From NCBI RefSeq assembly GCF_900090045.1, contig NC_041787.1, forward strand, positions 1,384,001 to 1,448,000: DNA of 64,000 nucleotides, written 5' to 3'. The notes below the pieces were generated by a model. The model was not told the origin of the DNA. It made no database searches and worked only from the letters and a program-made list of their open reading frames with translations. Source of the DNA: Plasmodium malariae (Eukaryota > Apicomplexa > Aconoidasida > Haemosporida > Plasmodiidae). The translations under genes and the position numbers were made by a program. Positions 53,636 through 64,000 of this stretch are shown in pieces (the stretch's first letter is position 1; the number at the start of each line of letters is the position of its first letter).

Positions 53636-55903
53636 ATGAACGCAAACAATAAGCAGTTAGTGAAGGATATATATAGAATAGGTATGTTAAACAGGTGAAA
53701 ATATATAAGTATATGTATATATATAAGCATATGTATGAGCATATGTATGAGCATATGTATGATTATATGTATAAGTATTTAAACACGCCCGTACATGTAC
53801 ATACAAACGGGCAATGATTTGCGTTCGTATCTGCTCGTACACGCCACATTTTGTATATCTTGCAAAGATACAGTGAAAATTTCATCCGACGTGTCTTTGT
53901 AGGACTAGATCATAAGGACTTTATAAATATAGAAAATTTAGAAGAAATATATGAAAAAAAAAAAAAAGTAAAGTTAAGAAGATGCGAAATTGTTTATGCA
54001 TTAAATATCCTTGAAAATGCAAGAGCTTGTTCAATAAAAAATGAAAATAATACAATTATAACGAGGATGAGAAGTGAAGATGTTACGAAAAAATTGAAAG
54101 AATTAAGTGATATAGATTTTTTAATATTTACCAAAATTGAAAATAGTCAAAACAATGGAATATGGACAGCTGATCTGAGAAAGCAGACCAAATTACTGGT
54201 AACTTTTTTTTTTTCATCCGTATGTAACATAAATTTTTAAACAAAAATATTTTTGCATAAGCAGATCTGCTACGATATTTGGCTAGTAGCTAATTCGTAT
54301 CGCCTCCTTTTGCTCACACACATAAGCATACACACGTACATGCATAAATGCATACACACGTACATGCATAAATGCATACACACGTACATGCATAAATACA
54401 TACACACGTACATGCATAAATACATACACACGTATATGCATAAATACATACACACGTACATGCATAAATACATACACACGTACATGCATAAATACTTAAA
54501 TATATATATTATGCCCACATGAACTCCCCTAATTCGTGCTCCTTTTCAAGATACATCAAGTCCAAAAAGGAGTGAAGTTGCTTTGTGAAAATAAATTAAT
54601 AAAACAGGTAGAGACAAAAAAAAAAAAAAAATATGAACAGTTAATGTAATATTCGCAAATTTGTTCATTTGTTCATTTGCGCATTTGTTCATTTGCTCAT
54701 TTGTTCATTTGTCCGTTTTCCTATTTTCCTATTTTCCCATTCGTTTGTTTGATTATTTCCCCCCACCTTATTCATGTCGAAGGTAAATAATATCCATGTT
54801 AAAAATCGCAAAATGTACATACTGTATGATTTGGAAGCTTCAGAAAAGGTAAAAAAAAAAAAAAAAAAAAAAAAAATAGAAAAAAAGAGAGCTATTTTTG
54901 AAATTCGGATAAAATGTGTCATTAGGATTTTATGCTATTTTTTTTTCTTGTTACATTTTGATGTTGTTATAATGTAATGTGGCAATATTTTGTTATATGG
55001 TTTTTACTCGTTTGTGATTACTTATTTTGTTCTATCATCTTTTTATTTTTATTTTTATTTTTAATTTTTTTCCTATTTATTCTCTACTTCATTCCCATTT
55101 TTTTTCCCGTATGTGGATGTTTTCAGGTGATTGGTGGATCGTTCTACACGGACGGAGTGTTCAACAAAAAGGTTGTTGACTATATAAGAGAGAACATATG
55201 TTTCTATTTATATAACAATAACAATTCAAATGTTATTTCTGTTATTAATTATGTTAAAAAACTTAATAACAGTGTGTGTTATTTTTCGGACAACGATATA
55301 TACAGAGTTATAAAAACGCTGTTATATGAGGAAAGAATTAAGATATATAAAAATAATAATGATGAAGAATATATTTATTATTATAACAATGAAAAGAAAA
55401 TTTTTTTCCATAATTTTCCTTGCTTTTCATGTGATATTTTTAACAAATGTAATTCTGATACAAAAACAGCTATTAACCCGAAGAATTGCTTATATTTAAA
55501 TTTTTATCTTAATTTAGAGGTATTCCCTACATTTGTGTGCGCTCATAGGAGAGGATATGCGTTGTTACTCCGCCAAACCTATATGCATTTTTATTTATGC
55601 CTGTCTTTTTTTGTGCGTATTCCGCATTTTAATATGTTTATTATGAGCACAATTTTATTTTACTTTTAATTTTACTTTTACTTTTACTTTTAATTTTACT
55701 TCTAATTATACTTCTAATTTTACTTCTAATTATACTTCTAATTATACTTCTAATTATACTTCTAATTTTACTTCTAATTATACTTCTAATTATACTTCTA
55801 ATTTTACTTCTAATTTTACTTATAATTATACTTCTAATTTTACTTTTATCTTTATTATTTCCTTCTTTTTTTTTTTTTCATTTCTTTTTTATAGAGCGAT
55901 TAA
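53636..55903 (+). CDS. RPC6: RNA polymerase III subunit RPC6 (RPC34/POLR3F), six exons
   Basis: Exons 53636-53681, 53903-54198, 54551-54607, 54783-54848, 55127-55519 and 55895-55903, giving 288 codons. All junctions are GT..AG and in phase; exon 1 ends in phase 1 (ATAG|GTATGT), the rest in phase 0. The spliced protein has the family's tandem winged helices: LIFTKIENSQNNGIWTADLR, then HQVQKGVKLLCENKLIKQ and NRKMYILYDLEASEKVIGGS, matching LxxIKAVKSV..KKVYMLYDLEPxRSVTGGxWY. It ends with a Cys-containing segment (CFSCDIFNKC) like the C-terminal metal site of the family. RPC6 is part of the Pol III-specific trimer that contacts TFIIIB at tRNA and 5S promoters. The last exon supplies only three codons (Ser-Asp-stop); an alternative acceptor two bases on would give a longer lysine-rich tail. 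Introns 2 and 5 carry minisatellites. Confidence 0.87.
54310..54497. repeat. 24-bp minisatellite in RPC6 intron 2
   Basis: About seven and a half copies of GCATACACACGTACATGCAT plus AAAT, within the intron between exons ending 54198 and starting 54551. Confidence 0.92.
55665..55855. repeat. 12-bp pyrimidine-rich repeat in RPC6 intron 5
   Basis: About sixteen units of ACTTCTAATTAT or ACTTCTAATTTT, starting as ACTTTTACTTTT, inside the intron 55520-55894. Confidence 0.88.
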
Positions 55904-56897
55904 TATCATTAGCAGTGTATAGGATAAACAGCGGGAAAGAAAAAAAAAAAAAAAAAAAAAAAAAGGAGTAACTGAATTAGAATTAAATTATTCCCATTTT
56001 AAACGCATTTTTTTTTTTTTTTTTTTATGTTTGTCGTTTTTTGTTAAAAATTTAATGTATACCTTATGAATGTGCTTTTAATTTATGACTCGTTTTTCAA
56101 AAACCCTTTTTTGTTTATTTTTCTTTTAAATAAAATGTTTGCCCCTTACTATTTTTAACATTTTATTGAGCATTATTTTATATGTCATTGGGTGAGGTTT
56201 TTACTTTGTTCTACACAGTTTTATTTTACTCCATTCTGCTTTATTTCATTCTTCTTCGTTACATTATACTTTATTTCACTCTTCTTCGTTACATTATACT
56301 TTATTTCACTCTTCTTCGTTACATTATACTTTATTTCACTCTGCTTCGTTATATTATACTTTATTTCACTCTTCTTCGTTACATTATACTTTATTTCACT
56401 CTGCTTCGTTATATTATACTTTATTTCACTCTTCTTCGTTACATTATACTTTATTGCACTCTGCTTCGTTACATTCTATTTTATTTCACTCTATTTTATG
56501 CTAATTTATTTTATTATATTCTAAAATATTTTTTTTTCTTTCTTTTTTTTTTTTCGAATTTCCAAAACGCACTTTTGCACACAATTCAGAAGTGAGAAAA
56601 ATCAAAGAAAAACAACAAAAAAAAAAAAAAGACACCGCCATATTTTTTTAGCATTATCTTCCTTTTAAAAGCATAACAAAAATAAAAGGAGATTTAATTA
56701 ATTTTTTTTCTCTGTTCCACTTAATATTTACCATTATTTTGAATTTACAAATTATCCTTTGGAATTTTATTAATAAAAAGAGGAAAGTGTTAAAAAGAGA
56801 GTGCTAAAAAAACAGCGCTAAAAAAAGCAGCGCATTATTATAAGATCATATATTGCGTCTTCATTGCAAAAATTATAAAAAAATAATTTATGTGGAA
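55904..56897. other. Intergenic region with a 30-bp array
   Basis: Between RPC6 and the next gene on the same strand. Contains an A run near 55939-55964, a T run near 56008-56026, the 30-bp array at 56238-56500 and an A run near 56617-56630. No gene seen. Confidence 0.55.
56238..56500. repeat. 30-bp minisatellite, about nine units
   Basis: Copies of CTTCTTCGTTACATTATACT followed by TTATTTCACT. CTTCTTCGTTACA and CTGCTTCGTTATA variants alternate, so a 60-bp higher-order unit may have formed. Confidence 0.9.
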
Positions 56898-57476
56898 ATG
56901 AGAGAAAGCAAAAAGAAGCAAAGCAATAATGTTCGAATAAAAGAGCAAAAATTAGAGCAGTAACCTTCATAAAAAAGTCTATTTTATATTTTCTTTTTTT
57001 TTATTTCTCTTTTCATAAGCTCATTGCAGTATGTCTATATTATATTCAAAATAATGAGACTTTTCTTTTTTTTTTTTTTTCCCCTATGTTACCGTGGGCA
57101 GAAACAAATATGAAATATCAAGGAGCGACTGCGATGAGTTCATAAGAGTTGTAAAAAAGTACGAAATATGCGAAAGAACAAAGCTGTTAGATTAGTGCTA
57201 TAGATATTTGAACATAATTCCAGTGATTAGAAGTTCAAAGCAGTTACATTATTCCGTGGCGGAGCACGTACATATATATATATATACATTAATAAATACC
57301 CACGTACGTATATATGCTCATTATTTGGTTACATATACTCGCCGTTTTTCTATGTACAACAGATTTGGAAGCTCCTTTAACAGACAGGACCTGATAGAAT
57401 ATTGCAAATTAAACGAAATTCCATTGAACGAGTAAGGCAAGCAAGTGAATCCACCTCCACTCGTACATGATATATG

Positions 57477-57508
<32 letters not shown>

Positions 57509-57784
57509 TTTTTTTTCTACTGCGTGGATACATTCCACAACTCGAGAACATGTATATTTTTACATTCGCTCAGACAAACAATAGACTGTATGTTTGAAGA
57601 GCTATTTCTAAATAACAGAAATACAAAGGAGTAAGATGCAGAAAAAATATATAACTTGACACATTAATTTTTTTTTTTTTTTGTAATGTTCATATATTGA
57701 CGCACTTATACCTAGTTGTGTTCCGGCAAGCGTATATATATACATATGTATGTATGTATATACATATGTAAGTATGTATATACG

Positions 57785-57829
<45 letters not shown>

Positions 57830-60800
57830 GCATACAATTGTTTGTAACCTATGCGGTGGCTTTATAGGCATAACGACATAAATGCAGACGATTTAATTTC
57901 ACTAATATCTACCAAAAAAAAAAGATGCTTTTATGTACCTATAGCAGTGTATATAGGTTAGTAAGTAACGTAATCTTCTATGTTAAAAGGAAAAATGTTC
58001 ATTTGTGCACTTATGGGGATATATGTTTGTGTGTTCATACGCGGTGATGTACACTTGTGTATTAATTTATGAGTGTACATGTATGTCAAAATTTGTGCAT
58101 GTCTACATGTACGTGCTTATTTGCGGGTGTTTGCACATACGTGTTCAATTATTTCTCATTTTTTTGAGTAAACAAAATATGGCATAACACAGATCTGTTC
58201 TAACGAATTTGCTTTCCACCATATCCTTTCCCTCATGTAATAGGAAAAGGCAAACACATAGACAGTTATGAAAAAGAAATAAAAAGAGAAAAAGATGTTA
58301 AAGATGAATATATAAAAAGAAAAAAAGAAAAATTAAAAAGACAACATGAAAAAGACGAAAAAAATAAAAAAGAAAATGAATTGAAAAGATATGTATATGA
58401 AGACACAATATTTGATAATTCAAATAGTCATAGTATTAAATTGTATGAACTTCATGGATCCGAACTGCAAATAAATAATAATCATTTTGAAGGAAGTAAA
58501 AATGATATTTCTGTATTTGGAAGAGTGCCACAAGATGTGGTTAATAAAAGAGAAATGGATAAAGTTAAAAATGGAAGTGCCGAAATTTTAAGTGAGGAAA
58601 TATCAAATGTAAACATGCATGACAAAGAAATGAAAAGGAATGGCAACGAAATGAAAAGGAATGGCAACGAAAAGACGCATATAAAAGAAGACAGTGCCAA
58701 AATGAAGGAGGAATCCTCGAAAAAAAGAGGTAACCATAACATTACAATGAAAACGAAAATAGTAACAAATAAGGGGAATAAGCATATCACACGACATAAT
58801 ACACAGATAAATCAAATAAAAGTGAATGATGACCACACCAGTTTGAATGATTTGAAAAAAGGGGGCGGTAAAGAATCGGGGGAGAGGGGGAGTGAAACAT
58901 TGAAAGGGTTAAAGAAAGGGGAAGAGAAAGGGGAAGCACAGGGGTCAGCGAAAAGGATAGTGAATGAGGCAGCAACAGAAGCAGCGAAGGAGGACGAACA
59001 AAAGGAAGAAAAAAGAAGCTACTACAACTCACTGTTGCAAAAAGTGTTGAATAATAAAAAGAAAAAATATAAAAGAAAGAAGAGATATTTACGATCTTTT
59101 AATTTTGTTACGTATTTTAAGTTAAACGAGTTAATATATATCTCCTTTTTGGTCGAAAAATATTACGACTACTACTTCAGTAAGAGCATAAAGTGATATA
59201 CTGACGATTTTTTTTTTTTTTTCAACTTAACCCGCCTGCAGTTTGATGTAAAGTGTGTTCCGCGAGTGTGTGCATGGATATACATTTATGCATATATACA
59301 TACGTGTATATATTAATGTACGAATAAACTTGGGTGGGATAGCACATACATATGATGATTCATTTTCCATTCGCAGAAGAAGAATGTTACGACCTGGTTG
59401 ACATATATGACCATGTTAAGAAAAAAAGACAGAAAAAAAGAGATGAAAAAAAGGAAAAAGAAAAATTGAAGGACAGCAGAGTAATAGAAAATTGTAGCGA
59501 AATTAATTTGACCGAAGGAAAAGATAACATGCTAAATTGGATGAAGGAAGATACAAAAAAAAAAAAAAAAAAAAGCAAGAAGAAGGATGTATTCACAAAG
59601 TTAAAGATATAAATTGTTATGATATCTTTAAAAAGTACGATGAAGAAAGAAAAAAGAACAAAAGAAATATTTACAATAAGAATACATATAAATATGTGCA
59701 TAGCAATTACTTAAGTAATTTTAAGTATGTAGGTAAAAATTTGCATTCCATAATAAGTTGTGTCTTATCTAACATAAATTTGTTCTTCAACCAAAACATT
59801 AATGATATTGAAAATGTAGCAAATAAATATGGTACTGTGGTTAGTACCATTAGCAAAGTTCCAAGTGGAGTAAGGAGTGCGGTAAATGAAGTAGGTCTCT
59901 ACGAAACTTTGGATTTCAGTCTGGAGAACAAGACGATGGGGGAAAAAAAGCAGCAGGTGCATGCTAATAATGTATGTGATGACAGCATGGCGAAAGGTGG
60001 AACAAACGAAAATGGTAGAGGTGGTAGTGATGGTAGAGGTTGTAGTGATGATAGAGGTGGTAGTGATGGTAGAGGTTGTAGTGATGATAGAGGTGGTAGT
60101 GATGGTAGAGGTTGTAGTGATGATAGAGGTGGTAGTGATGGTAGAGGTGGTAGTGATGGTAGAGGTGGTAGTGATGGTAGAGGTGGTAGTGATGGTAGAG
60201 GTGGTAGTGATGGTAGAAGTGGCAGAGATGGTAGAAGTGGCAGAGATGGTAGAAGTGGCAGAGATAGTAGCAGTTCCAGAGATGGTAGCAGTTGCAGAGA
60301 TAGTAGCAGTTGCAGAGATGGTAGCAATAGCAGCGGTAGTCACGCAGACGGGGCCGTAGAAACGCCTGGCCAGAATTGCAAAAAAATGAGCGAAAAAAAG
60401 GAAGAAGATAGTTTTGATAAGGTAAAAGAAAAGACAAGTGAAGCAGATGATCCACCCAATGGTGAACGTGGAAAGAATTGTTCGGAAAAGAAGGAATTCC
60501 AGATAATAGTAAGAAAAACAGGAAAAAAAAAAAAGAAAGATTTACTGCTCAGTGATGACCAAGATAATAATAATAATAATAATACTAGCGAAAAATGCAA
60601 CTCAGACGTAAATTATTTATCAGAATGTAACAACCATTTTGAGTATGATGAGAGACAAGTCATGTCGGATAATACCATTAATTATTTAAATTTAAAATAC
60701 AGTAAGGACAAATTAAAAACTCCTAATTTTATTTATTACTTAACGAATGATATAGATCAAATACATATTTTTAAAAAGACTTATTTTTATGATTTTTTTT

Positions 60801-61240
60801 TTATATATTTATTTCGAAAATTATTTTGGAATATATTTTCATTGTACAATATATATTTGGAGCAATATAAAAAGGAGGAGCACTTACAAATACATGTTAA
60901 TAATATATGTTCTTCGGATGAACAAAACACAAGAGCTGACAATTTCCTCTTATATGAAAGTGATATTAGCATAAATAATTTAAAAAAAAATAAAAACTTG
61001 CTTTATAATACTAACCAAAAGCTTTGCAATAATTTAACTCCTTTATTTCAAATTATTAAGAGAGAAAAATTGTTCATATATTTTCGCTATGATGAAAATA
61101 AAAAGCTTAAAAGCAAAAATAAAACAGAGTACATTTATAAGGAAATTTGGGAATACCTTATTATCACATCTCTAAAAAGGGGGCACTTAAAAAAAAGGTC
61201 AATTCCCTTCAGCGAGTTTGTGCTATATCGAGGGTTATAA
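56898..61240 (+). CDS. Large multi-exon protein of unknown function, frame broken at an A20 run
   Basis: Proposed exons: 56898-56959, microexon 57020-57028, 57102-57185, 57363-57431, 57574-57630, 57868-57956, 58244-59179 and 59377-61240. Phases agree at every junction; the weakest site is the donor after 57185 (CT|GTTAGA). The first 130 spliced residues are compact and helical (KYEISRSDCDEFIRVVKKYE, RQDLIEYCKLNEIPLNEQTI, then NDINADDLISLI) and resemble a degenerate EF-hand pair. A Lys/Glu-rich coiled region follows, then a Gly-Ser-Asp-Arg array (about 60014-60330) and a C-terminal helical block (YFYDFFFIYLFRKLFWNIFS). In the last exon the frame changes across a run of 20 A (59555-59574): one base missing or two extra would restore it. 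No recognised family. Confidence 0.55.
60014..60330 (+). repeat. 18/36-bp coding repeat (GGSDGR/GCSDDR)
   Basis: Six-residue units Gly-Gly-Ser-Asp-Gly-Arg, alternating with Gly-Cys-Ser-Asp-Asp-Arg in the first half and decaying to Ser-Gly-Arg-Asp and Ser-Ser-Cys-Arg-Asp in the second half. It lies in the hydrophilic middle of the last exon. Confidence 0.88.
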
Positions 61241-61844
61241 AAAAAAAAAAAAAAAAAAATTATAATAAAAATACAGAAAACAGCTAACAGTAAACAGTCA
61301 TTTTCCCCTATCTTCTGTTTCCACGCTTTTACACTTACATGATGGGAAAAAATGGTTATTAGCTGTATTTTTTATTTTATTTTATTTTATGTTATTTTAT
61401 TTTTTTATCTCTTCATACTACAAACGTTCGCGGTTTACATCCACCCTGAACTTTATTACGCACATGTGCATGTACACGTACAGATATATGATGTATGCCC
61501 ATATACGGCGTATTATCGCTTTGCCGTTCGTGTAACGAATTTTGGAGGATTTTGTCGTACCGCATCTTATATTTTAAAATATTTGCCTTGTGCTACTGTT
61601 CCACTGGATGATGTAACATTTAATATGAAAAAGAGCATTCTCTTGTATTCTTTTTTTTTTTTTTTTTTTGCTACTCTTTTTTGATAGTCTGGTGGGCCTA
61701 CATTTTATATGTCGATTGTACGTACATAAGTATATACACCCATCATACACATATATATTATATATATATATGTATACATTTTTTCACAAATGAATGCAAA
61801 AAATTAACGAGACATCCCTCCCCCGAATAGGCCTTCCTTTTTTT

Positions 61845-62002
61845 CTTTTTTCTTTTTTCTTTTTTCTTTTTTCTTTTTTCTTTTTTCCTTTTTCTTTTTC
61901 CTTTTTCTTTTTTCCTTTTTCTTTTTCCTTTTTCTTTTTTCCTTTTTCCTTTTTTTTTTTCCTTTTTCCTTTTTCTTTTTCTTTTTTTTTTTTTTTTTTT
62001 TT
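61845..62002. repeat. Homopyrimidine tract (CTTTTTTC units)
   Basis: About 160 bp of nearly pure pyrimidine on the plus strand, built from TTTTTTC, TTTTTCC and T runs. Confidence 0.88.
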
Positions 62003-62471
62003 TGGCTTATTTATGGCGAGTCGACAGAAAAATGCACAAAATTATTTTTCCGTTTCTACGTACATAAAATGTTCTAATAATTCCCACGGCAGTGCTAACA
62101 CTATTAATTTAATATGTACCTTCATTTATTTGACTTCTTTATTTAGCTTCATTCATTTATTTACGTTTTCACGAACTTTTACTTAATTTAATTTAATTTA
62201 ATTTAATTTTTTATTTTTTTTTATTATCCTTAACTGCAACTTGATGCTTTTCAAATAATGAAAAAAAAAATAAAAAGAAAATTCTTATTGGAAGTCATAA
62301 AAACCACTTAGATCTCTCAAAGGCTGTAAAGGGATAAAAAAAAAAAAATAAAAATAAAAATAAAATAAAAATAAAATAAAATAATATATGTGCGAGTACT
62401 TTTTTATATCCTTACAATTTTAAGTTGCACCAAAATAAAAAATAGCAACTTAAAAAGAATATATGACGAAA

Positions 62472-62692
62472 TAGCAAAGCAAAAAATATATATATACTTG
62501 ATAGCAAAGCAAAAAATATATATATACTTGATAGCAAAGCAAAAAATATATATATACTTGATAGCGAAGCAAAAAATATATATATACTTGATAGCGAAGC
62601 AAAAAATATATATATACTTGATAGCGAAGCAAAAAATATATATATACTTGATAGCGAAGCAAAAAATATATATATACTTGATAGCGAAGGAA
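62472..62692. repeat. 30-bp minisatellite, about 7.5 units
   Basis: Copies of AGCAAAGCAAAAAATATATA followed by TATACTTGAT; the first three have AGCAAAGC and the later ones AGCGAAGC, so a single substitution has spread through the array. Confidence 0.92.
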
Positions 62693-63133
62693 AAAAAATA
62701 AAAAAAAAAAAAATTAATAAAAAAAATAAATTAATAAAAAAAATAAATTATTAAAAGAGTAACGATCTTTTTAAAGCGGAAATCTCCAAAGCATAAAAAA
62801 AAAAAAGAATCCTCTGTTTTTCATTTCTGTTGAAGAATTAGTGTTATCAGTTTTATATCCCGTAGTGTATTCTTATAACCATCCTTTTTTTTTATAGAAG
62901 TAATTGTTTTAATAAAAACCATCTTATGAGAAAAAATAAAAGAAAAGAGAAACACCAAGAGAAGTGATATACTTCCCTGGAATAATTTTTAGTTTCATTT
63001 TTATTAGCATTTACCTTCATTTTGTTATGTCGTACATTACTACTCCATATTTTGTTATGTCGTACATTACTACTCCATATTTTGTTATGACGTACAGTTC
63101 TCATTTCCTTATCTTATTTCTGCTTAATTTTAG

Positions 63134-63681
63134 TGCCTCCTAAAGAAAGAAAAACGAAAGAGCAAATTGCTGCAGCAGCAGCTGCATCAGGAAGAAGCAA
63201 GAAGAAGGTATTGTTTCCCATTCGCAAGAAAAAAAGAGACTAATATAAAAATTCTGTTGTGTATATTTCCTTGCGAATGCTTTTACGTGGCTATCCATGA
63301 ACATATGTGCGTGAATATATGTGTGTATGTATATATGTATATATGTATATATGTATGTATTACTTTACTATTGCACTATATTTTTTGCCTGTTCATATTT
63401 TCTTTTTTTCTTTTTGCGTTTTTTGCATCAATGTGTAGAAATGGGGTAAGGGAAAAAACAAAGAGAAATTAAACCATGCCGTTTTTATTGACAAAGCGTT
63501 ACATTCGAAAATTTTGGAATGCAAAAACATGAAAGTTATTACTCCCTCGAGTATATCGGAGAAATATAAAGTAAATTTAAGTGTAGCTCGAGCAGTTATT
63601 AAACATTTAGCGGAAAAAAATCTGATAGTGGAAGTGTGCATACAGAACCACAGCCAGAAGCTGTACACGAAGGCAGCTTGA
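63134..63681 (+). CDS. RPS25: 40S ribosomal protein eS25 (RPS25)
   Basis: Coding exons 63134-63207 and 63439-63681 give 104 codons after the initiator Met. Exon A begins TG CCT CCT AAA directly after an acceptor (TTAATTTTAG), reading PPKERKTKEQIAAAAAASGR and ending AAG|GTATTG in phase 0. Exon B follows ATGTGTAG and reads KWGKGKNKEKLNHAVFIDKA, then ITPSSISEKYKVNLSVARAV and HLAEKNLIVEV, a close match to eS25 (KWSKGKxRDKLNNxVxFDKATYDKL, ITPxxVSERLKI). eS25 sits in the head of the 40S subunit near the E site. There is no in-frame ATG upstream of TG CCT before a stop, so the A of the start codon probably comes from an upstream exon; the best donor is A|GTAATT at 62899/62900. The total, 105 residues, is the usual length. 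Confidence 0.9.
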
Positions 63682-64000
63682 CTTTTTCATACGTTCTTTT
63701 TGAATTTTGTATTACTCAACCTTATGTTTCGTTAATCAGCTGTATTGTGCGCAATACTCCCTTTTTTAACTAATTTTTTCGAATTTTTTTTTTTTTTTTT
63801 TCTATTTTACAATCTTGTACATGCGAAGATAATAACCCCGCATAGTAGAACGCAGGAATATATTACCCTTCACCGTATGTACATGTTTATGTGTGCATGT
63901 AAGCTTCTCATACGTTTAGAATTTTCCTTTTAAGTCGAACACATACCATGCACACGAAAATGTGAAGAGACTATTACTTTTAAAAAAGAGAAAATTAGTA
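63682..64000. other. 3' flank of eS25 to window end
   Basis: AT-rich with a T run near 63787-63801; no gene seen. Confidence 0.5.

Larger units (their letters stand above)
61241..63133. other. Intergenic region upstream of eS25
   Basis: Contains an A run near 61240-61259, a GC-richer island at about 61420-61625, a T run near 61651-61670, a CTTTTTTC pyrimidine tract at about 61845-62002, TTTAA repeats near 62185-62210, the 30-bp array at 62472-62692 and two to three copies of TTTTGTTATGTCGTACATTA at about 63018-63095. The likely eS25 5' UTR exon and first intron (62900-63133) lie at its right end. Confidence 0.55.

Noticed and set aside
59765..60455. Minus-strand ORFs of 140-190 codons
   Set aside because: Antisense to the Gly-Ser-Asp-Arg repeat of the last exon of the gene ending at 61240.
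62390..62701. 103-codon ORF
   Set aside because: Built from the 30-bp repeat (IAKQKIYIYL); no non-repeat coding part.
1..64000. tRNA, rRNA, transposon or retroelement
   Set aside because: No cloverleaf-like A/B-box pair, rRNA core sequence, transposase or reverse transcriptase motif was seen on either strand; Plasmodium chromosomes generally lack active transposons.

Overview
The window is nuclear chromosome sequence from a eukaryote, almost certainly a Plasmodium (malaria parasite) species. It is AT-rich, with many poly(dA:dT) tracts, (TA)n runs and minisatellites between genes. Proteins carry long Asn/Lys/Asp-rich and short-period repeats inserted into conserved folds, and introns are short, AT-rich and GT..AG. 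The AT bias looks milder than in P. falciparum and stronger than in the vivax/knowlesi group, so a malariae- or ovale-like species is my best guess; this is inference. From memory, the order (RPS25, TIM8, copper transporter, HRD1, ARP4, 14-3-3) resembles a block of P. falciparum chromosome 14 (old names near PF14_0205 to PF14_0220). I could not check that.

Layout: 3-854 (+) end of the nucleolar GTPase NOG2; 1861-3648 (-) divergent 14-3-3-like protein; 7274-8971 (+) nuclear actin-related protein ARP4; 11252-15324 (-) AlgH/UPF0301-domain protein with an N-terminal LYR-like segment, broken by a 1-bp repeat shift; 17105-17670 possible small gene; 17820-19649 (-) TOG-like helical-repeat protein; 21534-23938 (-) four-exon HRD1 ubiquitin ligase; 25141-25538 (-) possible two-exon small gene; 26269-31836 (-) UTP22/NOL6; 34477-35454 (+) DNAJC17-like J protein; 37257-38147 (+) unknown; 40203-41414 (+) bL21-type organellar ribosomal protein; 42515-43535 (+) three-exon single-pass membrane protein; 44377-44922 (+) Ctr copper transporter; 46223-47701 (+) repeat/coiled-coil unknown; 48309-51349 (-) ASCC2-like protein; 51956-52607 (-) three-exon TIM8; 53636-55903 (+) six-exon RNA polymerase III subunit RPC6/RPC34; 56898-61240 (+) multi-exon unknown with a homopolymer frame break; 63134-63681 (+) eS25.

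There is no operon logic. Most genes are housekeeping: ribosome assembly and translation (NOG2, UTP22, eS25, bL21, and possibly ASCC2 in ribosome quality control), transcription and chromatin (RPC6, ARP4), ER quality control (HRD1), mitochondrial import (TIM8), copper transport and probable splicing (DNAJC17-like). I rebuilt spliced models by hand for HRD1, TIM8, RPC6, the 95-residue membrane protein, ASCC2, the 56.9-61.2 kb gene and eS25. In each, the intron phases and homology agree across junctions, apart from the uncertain ends noted in the entries.

The most notable points are the 14-3-3 protein that has lost most phosphopeptide-binding residues, the LYR-plus-AlgH architecture with its in-repeat frameshift, the eS25 start codon apparently split by an intron, a candidate 9-nt microexon, introns filled with minisatellites, and several GC-richer islands in intergenic DNA that may be exons or structured RNAs. 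I saw no mobile element, CRISPR array, tRNA or rRNA.
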